64,000 bases of DNA, taken from NCBI GenBank assembly GCA_037039925.1, contig JAXRKP010000938.1:129239-193238 (forward strand), in the 5' to 3' direction. The notes beneath the pieces are model-generated. The model made no database searches. It was not told the DNA's origin and worked only from the letters and a program-made list of their open reading frames with translations. The position numbers and the translations under genes were made by a program. The DNA comes from Doris montereyensis. Its lineage: Eukaryota > Mollusca > Gastropoda > Nudibranchia > Dorididae. Positions 37,000 through 50,920 of this stretch are shown here, in pieces (the first letter of the stretch is position 1; each line of letters starts with the position of its first letter).

Positions 37000-39900
37000 T
37001 GGACCCTATTATTATCATTAATAAATTATAATTATTATTTTCATTATCATCACCTTCAAACTAATACTTGAATTGTCCATGTCCCTTGTCCTATTACCCG
37101 TAAGCATTAATTTATTAATTAACGATAAAGGCTCTGGCCAATATAGCATTATATTTTCATTATTAATTTTTTCTTTCTTTATCAGTTCCCATTCTACCTT
37201 CAGGTGTATGGGTTTAGATGCCCGAAATGATCTTTTTCCAGGCTGCCCTGTCCTGGCATTTTCTATTTCCTTCCGTGAAAGTTAAATTTCTTTGCTTTAA
37301 TGCTTTTATATCTTCTTCCCACTTTCTCCGAGGTCTCCCTTTTGGTCTTTCACCTTGAGTTTTAGCACTGTATCTGATTTAGCTATTCTATTGTCATTCA
37401 TTCTGTTTACATGCCCAAACCATCTCAGTTAATTTATTTTTATATTAGTTTTCATGCCATCTGCTTTAGTTTGATCTTTTATTGTTGTGTTTCTGATTTT
37501 GTCTCTTTTAGTTTTCCCTACTACTCTTCTTAGATATTTCACTTCAGCTGCTTGTACTCTACTGTATTCTCTACTGTTTAAGGTCCAGGGTTCACTGTCA
37601 TAGAGGAGAGTAGGACAATAATTATAAACTGTGTTGTATACTGCCATTTTGGTTGGTTTTTGTTTACCTACAGATGCCTTTCCTAGATGGTTATATATTG
37701 CACTTGCCTTTTTGGATTCTCTGGCTGATTTCTTCTCTTAGTTTTCCCTCTGAGTAAATCATTACTCCTGGTAAATTTAGCTTTGTGCTAAATTCTCCCT
37801 GCTCAATTTAAGATTTTGTGTTTTAGTTTCCCTCGTCACTAGCATTGCTTTGGTGTTCTTTACATTTACTCTCATTCCTCTTTTATTTAATTCATTATTC
37901 ATCATGTTGATATTCGACTGAAGGTCCCTTTCTGATTTTCCAAACAGAACTAAATCATCAGCAAATGAAAGCATTGCTACATTTACTGGTTTGAGCTTCC
38001 ACATACCTACATTCATTTTTTTCATTTTTTGAGGATGCCTTTTGTGACTGAATCAATTAATGTGATAGACAAAAGAGAATTTAGGGATACAACCCTGTCT
38101 TACTCCTATATCTACATCAAATTCTTCAGATACATTTCCGCTACTCTCACTGCACATGTTGGTTTATTGTAAGTCAATAACACAGGTTCAAGTCAATGTT
38201 TCTCTCTGGGAATTTTTCTATCATTTGTCTAATTGTAAATATGTGGTCTTGTACACTTCTTCCTGGTCTCAATCCACTCTGACGTTCTTCAATCTGATCC
38301 TCTACTCTTTTCCTTAGTCTCATTTCCTGGTACACTAAGTGGTGATATCCCTCTATTCCATAGTTGATCTTTACTTGTGTATTGGTACACATGTACTACT
38401 GTTCCCTTTTTCCAGTCTTGCACCTGTTTTGGTTTCCATGCTTGTTGACATATTGCATGTAGAAGTTTGTCTGCCTCTCTCCCTTGGTTTTTAATCATTT
38501 CTGGATAAACTTCTGCTCCTGGGGCTTTTCCTAATTTCACTTTTCTTATAACTGTTTGAAGTTCTTCCATTGAGATATCTACATCTTCAGCTGTTTCATC
38601 TTGATTATTTGTTACTCTTTCTTATTGATCTTTACTCCTTGTTTCATATGTTCTGGAGGGTTATGTAATTGTTGAAAATATTTTCTCCACGTTTCCATGA
38701 TTTCGCTGTCTTCTTTCATTAGTTCTCCTTTGGCGTTCATAATTTGTCATATTGGGCATGCTTTGGTCTTTCTCATGCTTTTCATTGCTCCCCAGAACAG
38801 CTTTTGATTTCCTTGATATCTTTTAAGTCTTTGTCCAAAATTTTCCCACTGTTCCTGTTTTGCTTTCCTAACTTCTTCTTTGGCAATAGTTCTTTTACTC
38901 ATGTAATCTATCCTATCCTCTTTGCTTGCAACTATTTCGTCCAGGCATTCTTCTTTTCTTTGCTCTTAGTCTTGATATTCTCATTCCACCATGCTGTTCT
39001 TTTCTTATCTCCTTTAATTTGTTTCCTACCACAGACTTCTTCAGTACAACTGAGGAGTTTCTTTATACATTTGCCACTTTTCTTATGTTCTAATGTGCTA
39101 TCATTCAGATTCATCTGCCTTTCATTTATAAATCTTTTTTATCCTGGATTGGTATATCTGTTTTACTACTGGTTTATTTAGTTCTTATATTTTGAGTTTA
39201 GTGACTTTCTTCTCTTTCCTTTTCTGTTTGTTTTCTTCAGTCAGTAATCTTATTTTGGCAATAACTAGATGCTGATCACTAAACATTTCAGCTCCTCTGT
39301 TTACTCTTGCATCCATTCTGCTGTAAAAAAAAAAAAAAGGGAGGGGGCTGCTAACTATTATGTAGTCTACAATTGACGTTTCACATCTGTCGTCATTTAG
39401 TCTTGTATATTTGTGGATATCTTTATGAGGAAAAAAAGGTGTTCACTATCTTCATGTTATTCTTTAGGCAAAATTCTATTACTCTCTCTCCATTTGGAGA
39501 AGTTGTCTCTCCTTCTTTATCTATTACTCCACCTGATGTTTCTACATTGTTGCCTACTCTACTGTTTAAATCTCCTAAAAGCATTAGTTCCTGTTGGGGT
39601 TTGAGATTCTCTGAAACTATTTGTAAATTGTTTTTGAAGATATCTTGTTTTCTTTGGTGGTATTCTCGTTTGGTTCATAAGCTATTAATGATTTAATTTC
39701 TCTTCCTTTTGTTTTACCTCTTCCTTTTTGTCTACCTGTGATTGCCGTTTACTTATAAATTTCCAACTTTCTAGTAGCTTTTCTTGCCTTTTATGCATTA
39801 AGAGGTCTACTCCTGTTCGAGCTCTATCTTTGACATCTACTCCTGAGAAGATTGTCCTTTTTCTTTGTTTCAGTAATGGCCAAAATATTGCCATAATATT

Positions 39901-40235
39901 CCATGTTCCAAAAATGACAGTCCGTGTTCTTTTCCAGAGTTGTCTTTGAAAGTTCAATCCTGGTATATCATGTTTCTTTCTTTTGAATCGGTTTGGTTTT
40001 GGATAAGCAGGGATTAGCCCACTGTACCCTAGGTAAATGGTGGGGCTGCCACCTTGAGGCACCCTACCGGACCTTGTTATTTTCTGTCAGGGTTAACTCC
40101 CTTAGATTTTGGTTGCCCAAAAGCAGCCTGCAACTGTGCAAGGCAGCAAGTTATTATTTTCTGTCGGTGAACCAAGCCCGGCCTGCAAGGCAGCAGGTTG
40201 TCTTCTGTCAGGGTTAACTCCTTAGCCTTTGCACT
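37000..40235 (-). mobile_element. RTE-like LINE, near full length, degenerate
   Basis: Reading on the minus strand: 5' repeats at about 40235-40040 (CAAGGCAGCAGGTT and CAGGGTTAACTCC units), then an apurinic-type endonuclease start (VIFGTWNIMAI) near 39900. Next are reverse-transcriptase blocks (GKAPGAEVYPEMIK near 38500, ERQSGLRPGRSVQDHIF near 38260, MLSFADDLVLFGKSERDL near 37950) and a C-terminal block (LYDSEPWTLNSREYSRVQ near 37600). The 3' region ends in ATAATA-type repeats near 37000. Many stops and frame changes; not active. Confidence 0.88.
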
Positions 40236-40239
40236 GCCC

Positions 40240-40390
40240 GGATTATTAAATTATTATTATTATTATCAATATCAAGCTAATACTTGAATTGTGCAAGTCC
40301 CTTATCCTATTCGTAATTACCCGTGAGCAGTCATTCATTAACTAACAATAAAGGCTCTGACTAATATACGCCATATAGTTTAATATGGTT
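40240..40390 (-). mobile_element. 3' tail of a second LINE copy abutting the 5' end of the first
   Basis: About 130 bp match the 3' tail region at 37060-37145 (AATACTTGAATTGT, ACCCGT, AATAAAGGCTCTG, all as seen on the plus strand). They lie just outside the 5' end of the LINE at 37000-40235, separated by an ATT repeat. Confidence 0.75.
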
Positions 40391-40544
40391 AGTTTCCAAC
40401 ACAGTTTCCTGACTAGATCGAGATTGTTTCCTGTGCTTCACATTTGTTTTCTTTTGCATTTGCATTGACAGAGAGTCTCCCCTCTTCCACTTTCTTTGAT
40501 TTATTGTGGATAGGCTCTTAAGCGATGGGAATATCATATAGATT

Positions 40545-43500
40545 TCGACTTCTCAGACAAATTCACATAACTACGTTACTTCTCAGACGAATTCATATGT
40601 GACATAGCTAGGGTTCTTCTCATGGGAATTCACATAGCTACTTTACTTCTCAGACGAATTCACATAGCTACAGTTCGTCTCAGACGAATTCACATGGCTA
40701 TGTTACTTTTCAGACGAATTCACATAACTGCTACAGTTCTTCTCAGATGAATTCACATAGCTACTATTCTTCTCAGACGAATTCACATGTGACATCGCTA
40801 CAGTGATTCTCAGACGAATTCACATAGCAACGTTACTTCTCAGACAAATTCACATAGCAACGTTACTTCTCAGACAAATTCACATAGCTACACATAATTC
40901 TTCTCAGACGAATTCACACAGCCACGTTACTTTTTCAGACAAATTCACATAGCTATGGTTCTTCTCAAAAATTGACATAGTTATGTTACTTATCAAACAA
41001 TTCAATTACGTTTATTCTCAGACGAATTCACATATAGGATTCATCTCAGACGAATATACATTACTACGGTTCTTTTCAGACGAACATATAGCTACGTTAC
41101 TTCTTTCACAAAGAACTTCTCAGACGAACTCATATAGCTATGTTACTTCTGAATTCATAGAGCTATGTTCTTCTCAGGCTAATTCTATGTTATCTCAGAC
41201 GAATTCACACACTATTAATTCTATTATATACAGTTCTTCTCAGACGAATTCACATAGCTATGCTAGGATTCATCTCAGACGAACTCATATACATACTTAT
41301 GTTACTTCTCAAACGAATTCACATAGCTATGTTACTTCTCAGACGAATTCACATAGCTACAGGTACTTCTTCTCAGACGAATTCACACATATAGCTATGT
41401 TACTTCTCCAGACGAATTCACATAGCTACGGTTATGTTACTTCTAGAGAATTCATATAGCTAACTTTCAGACGAATTCATATAGCTATGCTACTTCTCAG
41501 ACGAATTCATGGTATTTCTCAGACGAACGGTTCTTCTCAGACGAATTCACAAAGCTACGTTACTTCTCAGACATATAGCTAATTCACATCATATAGCTAC
41601 GGTTCTTCTCAGACGAATTCACAGCTAGCCATGTTACTTCTCAGACGAATTCACATACTACGGTTCTTTTCAGACAAATTCACATAGAAATAGCTACGTT
41701 TCAGACATCATACACTAGCTAGACGTTGCTTCTCAGACGAATTCACAGCTACGTTACTTCTCAGACGAATTCACATAGAATTCATATAGCTACTTCTCAG
41801 ACGAATTCACATAGCTATTCACAAAGCTATGTTACTTCTCAGACGAATTTCTACGGTACTTCTACGAATTCACATAGCTATGGTACTTCTCAGACGAATT
41901 CACTATAGCAAATTATAGTTACTTCTCAGACAAATTCACACACTACGGTTCTTCTGAGACGAATTCCCAGCTACGTTACTTCTCACTTACGGTTCAGACG
42001 AATTCACATGGCTACGTTGCTTCTCTAACGAATTCATATAGCTACGTTACTTCTCAGACGAATGTATATAGCAACTTTACTTTTCAGACAAATTCAAATA
42101 GCTACGTTACTTCTCAGATGAACTCATATAGCTACGATACTTCTCAGACGAATTCACATAGTTACGTTACTTCTCAAACGAATTCACATAGCTACATCAC
42201 TTCTCAGACGAATTCACACCGCACATCATTTCTCAGGCGAATTCACATAGTTACTTCTCAGACGAATTCACATAGCTAAGTTACTTCTGAGACAAATTCA
42301 CATAGTCAAGTTACTTTTCAGACGAATTTACATAGCCAAGTTACTTTCAGACGAATTCACATAGCCAAGTTATTTCTCAGACGAATTCACATAGCAAAGT
42401 TATTTCTCAGCCGAATTCACATAGCCAAGTTACTTCTCAGACGAATTCACATAGCTCCATCACTTCTCAAACGAATTCACATAGCCAAGTTACTTCTCAG
42501 ACGAATTCACTGCGACATCACTTCTCAGACGAATTCACATAGCCATCACTTCTGAGACGAATTCACATAGCGACATCACTTCTCAGGCGAATTCACATAG
42601 CCAGGTTACTTCTCAGATGAATTCACATAGCTACATCACTTCTCAGACGAATTCACATACCTCCTACGGCTTTTCTCAGACGAAATCACATAGCTACGTT
42701 ACTTCTCAGACGAATTCACATAGCTACGTTTCTTTTCAGACGAATTCACTAAGCTACGTTATTTCTCAGACGAATTCACATAGCTACGTTATTTCTCAGA
42801 CGAATTCACATAGCTACATTTCTTCTCAGACGAATTCACATAGCTACGGTTCTTTTTAGAGGAATTGATATAGCTATTGTTCTTCTGAGACGAATTTACA
42901 TAGCTACGGTTCTTCTCAGACGAATTTACAAAGCTACGGTTTTTCTCAGACGAATTTACAAAGCTACGGTACTTCTCATAGCAATTCACAAAGGTATGAT
43001 ACTTCTCATAGCAATTCATAAAGCTACTGTACTTCTCATAGCAATTCACAAAGCTACGATACTTCTCAGACGAATTCACAAAGCTACGGTTTTTCTCAGA
43101 AGAATGCACATAGCTATGGTTCTTCTCAGAATAATTCACATTGCTACGGTTCTTCTCAGAAGAATTCACATAGCTACGGTTCTTCTCAGAAGAATGCACA
43201 TAGCTACGGTTCTTCTCAAACGAATTCCTATAGCTACGGTTCTTCTCAGACGAATTCACATAGCTACGTATTTCTGAGACGAATTCACATAGCTACGTTT
43301 TTTCTCAGATGAATCCACATAGCTACGGTTCTTCTTAGACGAATTGATTTAGCTATGTTACTTCTCAGACAAATTCATATAGCTACGTTACTTCTCAGAC
43401 AAATTCACATAGCTACGGTTCTTCTCAGATAAATTCACATAGCTACGTTACTTTTCAGACGAATTCACATAGCTACTTTATTTCTCAGACGAATTCACAT

Positions 43501-45277
43501 AGCTACTTTATTTCTCAGACGAATTCACATAGCTACTTTATTTCTCAGACGAATTGACATAGCTACGTTTCTTCTCAGAGGAATTCACATAGCTACGTTT
43601 CTTCTGAGACGAATTCACAAAGCTACAATACTTCTCAGATTAAATTCACATAACTTATACGACTCTTCTGAGACGAATTCACAAAGCTACGGTTCTTCTC
43701 AGACGAATTCACATAGTTACGGTTCCTCTCAGACGAATTTACAACCATGCGGTTCTTCTGAGAAGAATTCACAAAGCTACGGTACTTCTCAGAGCAATTC
43801 ACCAAGCTACTTACTTCTCAGACGATTTCACATAGCTACGGTATTTCTGAAACGAATTCATAGGTAGTTCTTCTCAGACGAATTCACATAGCTACGTTTT
43901 CTTCTCAAAATTCACATAGCTACGGTTTTTCTCAGATTGAATTGACATAGCTGCTATAGGCTCTTCTCAGACGAATTCACATAGCCACGGTTCTTTTCAG
44001 GCGAATTCACATATTTACGGTTCTTCTCAGACGAATTCACGTTGCTACGATTCGTCTTAGACGAATTCACATATCTACGGTTCTTCTCAGACGAATTCAC
44101 ATAGCCACGGTTCATTTCAGACGAATTCACATATTTACGTTTTTTTCTCAGACGAATTCACATGGCTACGTTCTTCTCAGACGAATTCACATATCTACGG
44201 TTCTTCTCAGACGAATTCACATAGCTACGGTTCTTCTCAGACGAATTCACATATCTGCTACGTTTTTTCTCAGAATGATTCACATGGCTACGGTTCTTCT
44301 CAGAAGAATTGACATAAGCTATAATTCTTCTCAGACGAATTTAAATAGCTACGGTTCTTCTCAGACGAATTCACATAGCTACGGTTCTTCTCAGAAGAAT
44401 TCACATAGCTACGGTTCTTCTCAGAAGAATTGACATAGCTATAATTCTTCTCGTGACGAATTTAAATAGCTACGGTTCTTCTCAGACGAATTCACGATAG
44501 CTACGGTTCTTCCAGAAGAATGGTTCTCAGAAGAATAAGCTAGTTCGTCTCAGACGAATTTACAACACTATGTACTTCTTATATACATTTCAAAGCTACG
44601 GTTCTTCTCAGAACAATTCACATAGCTACAGTACTTTTAGACAAATTCATAAAGCTAGGTTTTTCTCGGACGAATTCACAAAGCTACGGTATTTCTCTGA
44701 CGAATTTACAAAATTGTACTTTTTATATGACGAATTTGTACAGCTGTGGTTCTTCTCACGTAAATTCACATGGCTATGGTTCTTCTCAGATGAATTCACA
44801 TGGCTACAGTTTTTTTAAACGAATTCACAAAGTTCCGATACTTCTCAGACGAATTTACAAAATTCCGTTTCTTTTCAGACGAATTTACAAAGCTAACGTT
44901 CTTCTCACGAATTCACAAGCTATGGTACTTCTCAGACGAATTCACAAAGCTATGGTTCTTTTTAAACGAATTCACAAAGTTATGATACTTCTCAGACAAA
45001 TTTACAAAGCTATGGTTCTTCTTGACGAATTCACAAAGCTGTGGTTCTTCTCAGACGAATTCACAAAGCTATGGTTCTTCTCAGACGAATTCACAAAGAT
45101 ATGGTTCTTCTTGACGAATTCACAAAGCTATGGTTCTTCTCAGACGAATTCACAAAGCTATGGTTCTTCTCATACAAATTTACAAAGCCGTGGTTCTTCT
45201 CAGACAAATTTACAAAGCTATGGTTCTTCTCAGACGAATTCACATAGCCACGGTTCTTCTCAGGCGAATTCACATAG
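40545..45277. repeat. 30-bp EcoRI-site satellite array, about 4.7 kb
   Basis: The unit is close to CACATAGCTACGGTTCTTCT plus CAGACGAATT, so most units contain GAATTC. There are about 150 units, with variants by position: ACGTTACTT is commoner on the left, ACGGTTCTT in the middle, and CACAAAGCTATGG on the right. Because 30 is a multiple of three, long repetitive open frames with 10-residue periods arise on both strands; they are not evidence of a gene. Confidence 0.95.
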
Positions 45278-45570
45278 CTCCTTATTATTTGATGTCGATA
45301 TATCAGACCTACTTCCATACTCAAGGTGGTGTCTCGGTGGCCGATCGGTTAGGCTATCGTATTGGGGATTATGAGGTCCTGGGTTCGCATCTTAGCAAAA
45401 CTAGGTCCGACGTTGTGTTCCATGGGAAAGACACTTAACACATATCCCCCCCCCACCTCTATCCAGGTGCAAATGGGCACAAGCACTAGCTTGGGAGTAA
45501 AAAATCTGTGTCAGACTAGCGTCCTGGCCAGGAGGTGATTATTATCATTTGTTCTGTTTCACACTATTGA
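45278..45570 (+). mobile_element. SINE B copy with the 5' leader
   Basis: The leader CTTATTATTTGATGTCGATA follows the last satellite unit, then the head GGTGGCCGATCGGTTAGGC and B-box region CCTGGGTTCGCATC. The copy is cut off at 45570, where LINE sequence begins. Confidence 0.85.
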
Positions 45571-47392
45571 TACGCTAGAGTAGGCAACAATGTAGAAATG
45601 TCAGGCGGGGGAGTAATGGGTAAAGATGGAGAGACAACAACTTCTCCAAATGGAGAGATGCTTATAGATTTTTGTCTGAAGAATAACATGAAAATAGCGA
45701 ACACCTTTTTGTCCTCATAAAGATATCCACAAATATACAAGAGTAAGTGAAGACAGGTGAGAAAAGTCAATCATAGACTACATAATAGTTAACAGCTCAC
45801 TTTTTTACAGTACATTGGATGCAAGAGTTAATGGAAGAGCTGAAATATTTAGTGATCATCACTAATGATAGCCAAAATGAGATTATTAACTGAAGAAAAC
45901 AAACAGAAAAGGAAAGAGAAAAGCTACTAAACTCAAAACAGAGGAACTAAATAAACCAGTAATAAAACAGGTATACCAATCTAGGGTAAAAAGATTCATA
46001 AATGAAAGGCAGATGGATCTGAATGATAGCACATGAGAACATAAGAAAAGTGGCAAATCTATAAAGAAACACTGCTCGGTTTTCCTGAAGAGGTCTGTTG
46101 TAGGAAACAAATTGAAGGAGATAGGAAAAGAACAGCATGGTGGAATGAGGATGTCAAAACTAAGATCAAAGAAAAGAAAGATGCCTGGAAGAAATATTTG
46201 CAAACAAAGAGACCAGTGGATAGGATAGATTACGTGAATTAAAGAACTATCGCCAAAAAAGGAAAGCAAAACAGGAACAATAGGAAGTGTTTGGACAAAG
46301 ATTCAAAGAAAAAGCTATCAAGGAAATCAAAAGCTGTTCTGGGAGGCAATGAAGAGCACGAGAAAGACCAAAACATGCCCAATACGAAAAATTAAGAATG
46401 CCAAAGGAGAAATAATGAAAGAAGGTTGTGAAATCATGGAAACATGGAGAAAGCATTTTCACCAATTATATAATCCCTCCGGAACGTATGAAACAAGGAG
46501 TACAGCTCAATTAGTAAGAATAACAAGTAATCCAGAGGAGACAGCTGAAGATATAGATATATCAGTAGAAGAAATCCAAACAGCTATAAGAAAAGTGAAA
46601 TTAGGAAAAGCCCCAGGAGCAGATCAAGTTTATCCAGAAATGATTAAAAACCAAGGGAGAGAGGCAGACAAACTACTACACGCAATATGCCAACAAGCAA
46701 GGAAGTCCAAACAGGTGCCAGACGACTGGAAAGAAGGAACGATAGTACCAGTACATAAGAAAAGATAAACTATGGAATGCTCAAACTATAGAGGGATATT
46801 ACTACTTAGCGTTCCATGAAAAGTGTATGCCAGGATTCTGGAAATGAGACTAAGGAAAAGAGTAGAGGATCAGATTGAAGAACGTCAGAGTGGATTTAGA
46901 CAAGGAAGAAGTGTACAGGAACACATATTTATAATTAGACAAATAATAGACACATTCCTTGAGAAAAACATTGACTTGCACCTGTGTTTTATTGACTTAG
47001 AAAAGGCATTTGACGCTGTGGGGTGGGACGAACTATGGCATTCCTTAAAAGAACACAACGTAGAGCAAAGTGTAATAGAAGCCATTAAAAGTTTTTTTTA
47101 CAATAAACCAACACGTGCAGTGAGAGTATCTGGAAACATATCTGCAGAATTTGATGTAGATATAGGAGTAAGACAGGGTTGTATGCTTAGTCCTCTTTTG
47201 TTTATCACATTTATGAATTCAGTCGCAAAGGCATCCTCAAAAATGAAGAAAATGAATGTAGGTATGTGGAAGCTCAAACCAGTAAATCTAGCAATACTTT
47301 CATTTGCTGATGATTTAGTTCTGTTTGAAAATCAGAAACGGACCTCCAGTCAAATATCAACATAATGAATAATGAATTAAATAAAAGAGAAA
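45571..47392 (+). mobile_element. RTE-like LINE, 5' truncated, reverse transcriptase largely intact
   Basis: It begins inside the endonuclease (ARVGNN, TTTSPNGE). A connector follows with LYNPSGTYETRS and GKAPGADQVYPEMIK (46600s). The RT core at 46823-47365 has ERQSGFRQGRSVQEHIF, the first catalytic Asp in CFIDLEKAFD, DIGVRQGCMLSPLLF, and the YXDD-type box as FADDLVLF near 47310. The match stops at ELNKR near 47392, where a trinucleotide block takes over. The C-terminal part is absent. Confidence 0.9.
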
Positions 47393-47394
47393 CT

Positions 47395-47995
<601 letters not shown>

Positions 47996-47999
47996 CATC

Positions 48000-48814
48000 T
48001 TTGACTGACTTGACCTAATTGCATAGGACATGGCTTCTTTGCGACCCAATTACACAATGATCATCATCATCATCATTATAATTAGGATAACAATAATAAT
48101 ACAGTTATCTCCAAAATATACGCGCACAATGGCACACATTCACACATTTATATTGACAAATTAATGAGAAAAATAGCGAGTGTTACATAATTCCTGTCTT
48201 GAAGGGTCCGTTTATCATTATGGCCACGAGTTTTACTCGTTTCTCATTGTTTAGGGAGGTGGGAGGGGGGCGGAGGGTTAGGCGATGCGACCTAGCCAGA
48301 TGTTGTGTAAGTTTCGTATGTGGTGTGGATAGCCAGATATTGTGTAAGTTTCGTGTGTGAGATGTGAGTTCGTGGTAGCGACAACGACTGCCTTGACACT
48401 CGGCGTTGCTTTTTTCTCTCTTGTCAAACAAACTGCACATACGATCTATTGTAGTATAACAAATAATGTATCGATAAGTCACAGGGGACTTCTCCAATAG
48501 TTATCTCCCCTTCTACAGCAAGATACTAGTTGCGTGATGAAGCCTACAAATTATAAAATTAATACTATTATATACATGTACCGGTATGTCGGAGGGTGGA
48601 GGGAGAGAGTTGCTTGTTTGTATCTCTACACCGTCAACGCCACGCCACCCCCTCCCACCTCTCTACATTTACATAAAAGTTATTTGGATGTATTACGGTG
48701 TGTTTGTGTTTTGGTGGCGAAGGGACGATTTATTTGTTTGCTTGTTTGGGATTGCTCTGTGTCCTCTTTTCTGCATCCGATTCATTTCAACCTATGTCAA
48801 AAATAGGGGACTCG
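48000..48814. other. Unassigned; short duplication at 48293-48360
   Basis: GCCAGATGTTGTGTAAGTTT and a near copy GCCAGATATTGTGTAAGTTT lie about 38 bp apart. No convincing gene. Confidence 0.4.
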
Positions 48815-49020
48815 GTTATCCAGAAGCAAGGTGGCGGCCTCTCAACTAAAAAGTCACTAGCTAGAGCACCGGCTGCTTGAAACATCTTCTCGTGTTTTCA
48901 AGTAAAACCTAACGATGGGTATGTGGATCAACACCTAGTCCAGTTGGAGACGGGTGATAAGAAGGAGGTCATGTGTGCATATCACACCACCCTGAGTGCA
49001 TTAAAGATACCTCTAGTTGT
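48815..49020 (+). mobile_element. SINE A copy, decayed
   Basis: Reverse orientation to the other left-side copies: GGTGGCGGCCTCTCAAC, ACACCTAGTCCAGTTGGAG, GGAGGTCATGTGTGCA and TTAAAGATACC. Confidence 0.7.
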
Positions 49021-49224
49021 TTACATCGCAGTGGTACTGTAGTACAAGTACTAATACAAGTACCACACAGTCACACCGACTTGGTTCATATGGCCTTCTG
49101 ACAGGCTGGTCAGAATCTTGGTCATGCGCATGACATGCAGACGCCATACGGACTGACAATTAGTTTGATCGTCTGGTTGGGAAATCTGACGAAAGTCTGA
49201 CGGTGTGTCATACACGTGTCTTAC

Positions 49225-49270
49225 CGGTGTCGGAGAAGACATCAAACAGTGCCTGGTATTTCGCCCACAT
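49225..49270 (-). CDS. Very tentative first coding exon of an unknown gene
   Basis: In a GC-richer, repeat-free stretch, an ATG at 49270 (minus strand) opens MWAKYQALFDVFSDT and reaches a good donor (ACCG, then GTAAGA) in phase 1. An in-frame stop lies a little upstream, so this would be a start. No downstream exon was found and no family is recognised. Chance is a real alternative. Confidence 0.15.
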
Positions 49271-49528
49271 GTTTAGCCGACACCCGTCGCCGAATGTTCA
49301 CCACCGGATGTCTGACTTCCTAGGGCGGGCTGGGCTAGATAATATTTCCACCGCCAATATCTTCATGGTGATTGACCACCCACAAAAAAGTCGATAATAT
49401 CATTCTTGAATCAATCGACCTTGCATTAAATCAAAATTAGGACAGAATTTGTTTTCTTCTCACACAACCCAGAGAAACATGAACAATTGCCATTTGTACA
49501 CATTTTTATAAATGTTGTGTAGTGCTCC

Positions 49529-49745
<217 letters not shown>

Positions 49746-50179
49746 AGTCTGTATTCTCGTGTAAGTCTGTATTAAGTTCTTCTTATTTTTTAAACTCAAA
49801 CTTGGCTACGCAAGATTGGACCCTTTAACTTGTTATATTTATAACATAATTATAATTAAAATCTCTTTATTGACATGAGAATGCCGTATACATGCAATGG
49901 CCAACAGTATCATCCATGTGTGACCGTCTGGCAGGACTTCCATGTGTGACAAACGTAGATCTATAATCAACTCAAAGAATCAAGGCATTGGCTCAATGTT
50001 GGACACCGTTACTGAATTAGCCGAGTCAAAATTATTGTGTGCACCTTGCTCCTAAGCAACTTGCTCGACTTAGCAGAATAGATTCTAAGCGAATCTGTGA
50101 ATTTGACCCTAGAATCCAACACTTTCATGGTTTTGTTGTTGTTGTTATCCTTGCTTTATTCTTTCTTTTTTCGTGGAAA

Positions 50180-50344
50180 AGAAGAAGAAGAAGAAGAAGA
50201 AGAAGAAGAAGAAGAAGAAGAAGAAGAAGAAGAAGAAGAAGAAGAAGAAGAGAAGAAGAAGATGAAGAAGAAGAAGAAGAAGAAGAAGAAGAAGAAGAAG
50301 AAGAAGAAGAAGAAGAAGAAGAAGAAGAAGAAGAAGAAGAAGAA
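50180..50344. repeat. (GAA)n microsatellite
   Basis: About 165 bp of GAA with two small interruptions. Poly-E, poly-K, poly-R and poly-S frames here are artefacts. Confidence 0.97.
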
Positions 50345-50769
50345 ACTCGGCGCCGCTCTACTTTTTGTTTAAATCGTTTTAATCCATTTCTTATTTTTTT
50401 CTTTTCATCCAATTGTCCGATTGAAGGAAGTCTTGACACTGATTCTGTTCGAAAGACGCACAATGATAAGGCAATTTGAAATTATTTTGTCAGGACGTCA
50501 GCTGTTGCGTCAGTCTTTGTACTGTTATTAGTTTTGTCTTACAGGTCAAAAAGAAGTGCTAAGTCTTAAGTAAAGTCATTCATGCGTACTGACAACGAAA
50601 GTCTAGAATTGAGTTTGTCTATGACTATGAAGAACAAAAGAAGACAAAATAAAAATCGAAAATATCATCTTTTAAACTGCACTGCATCGGTATTCCTTTC
50701 GAGATGATGAAGACTCTCTTTTGGGAAACCCCTTTGAGCCTCGTTTTAAAATTTTGGAGGTTCCCTTTC

Positions 50770-50781
50770 ACGCATGCGCAC
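50770..50781 (+). promoter_or_regulatory. NRF1-like site CACGCATGCGCA, possible promoter of the third gene
   Basis: Eleven of twelve positions fit the NRF1 consensus YGCGCAYGCGCR. Such sites are typical of broad CpG promoters. It lies about 150 bp upstream of the first good exon candidate at 50921. Confidence 0.35.
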
Positions 50782-50920
50782 TCATTACATACACGTCAGT
50801 TAGAAATTGTGGAACGGAAACAAACCCACCATACAACACCCAACGTTCGACACTTATCTGCACCCTGCGCGAAGGAACACTTTAAATAAATGTTATGTTT
50901 CTTTTATTTTGTTGCTACAG

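Noticed and set aside
38744..39181. 145-codon hydrophobic frame, a possible membrane protein (also 45886-46269)
   Set aside because: Antisense of the LINE connector region; the sense strand shows endonuclease and RT segments.
40545..45277. CRISPR-like array of 30-bp repeats
   Set aside because: Repeats are contiguous with no spacers, and the context is a eukaryotic genome.
40983..45438. Repetitive frames with SQTNSHSY or DEFTKLWFFS periods of 10 residues
   Set aside because: The 30-bp satellite is divisible by three, so stop-free frames arise by themselves on both strands. Units are too variable and out of frame over the array to encode a repeat protein.
50039..50479. Poly-R/E/K/S frames of up to 146 codons
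   Set aside because: GAA repeat translated in different frames.
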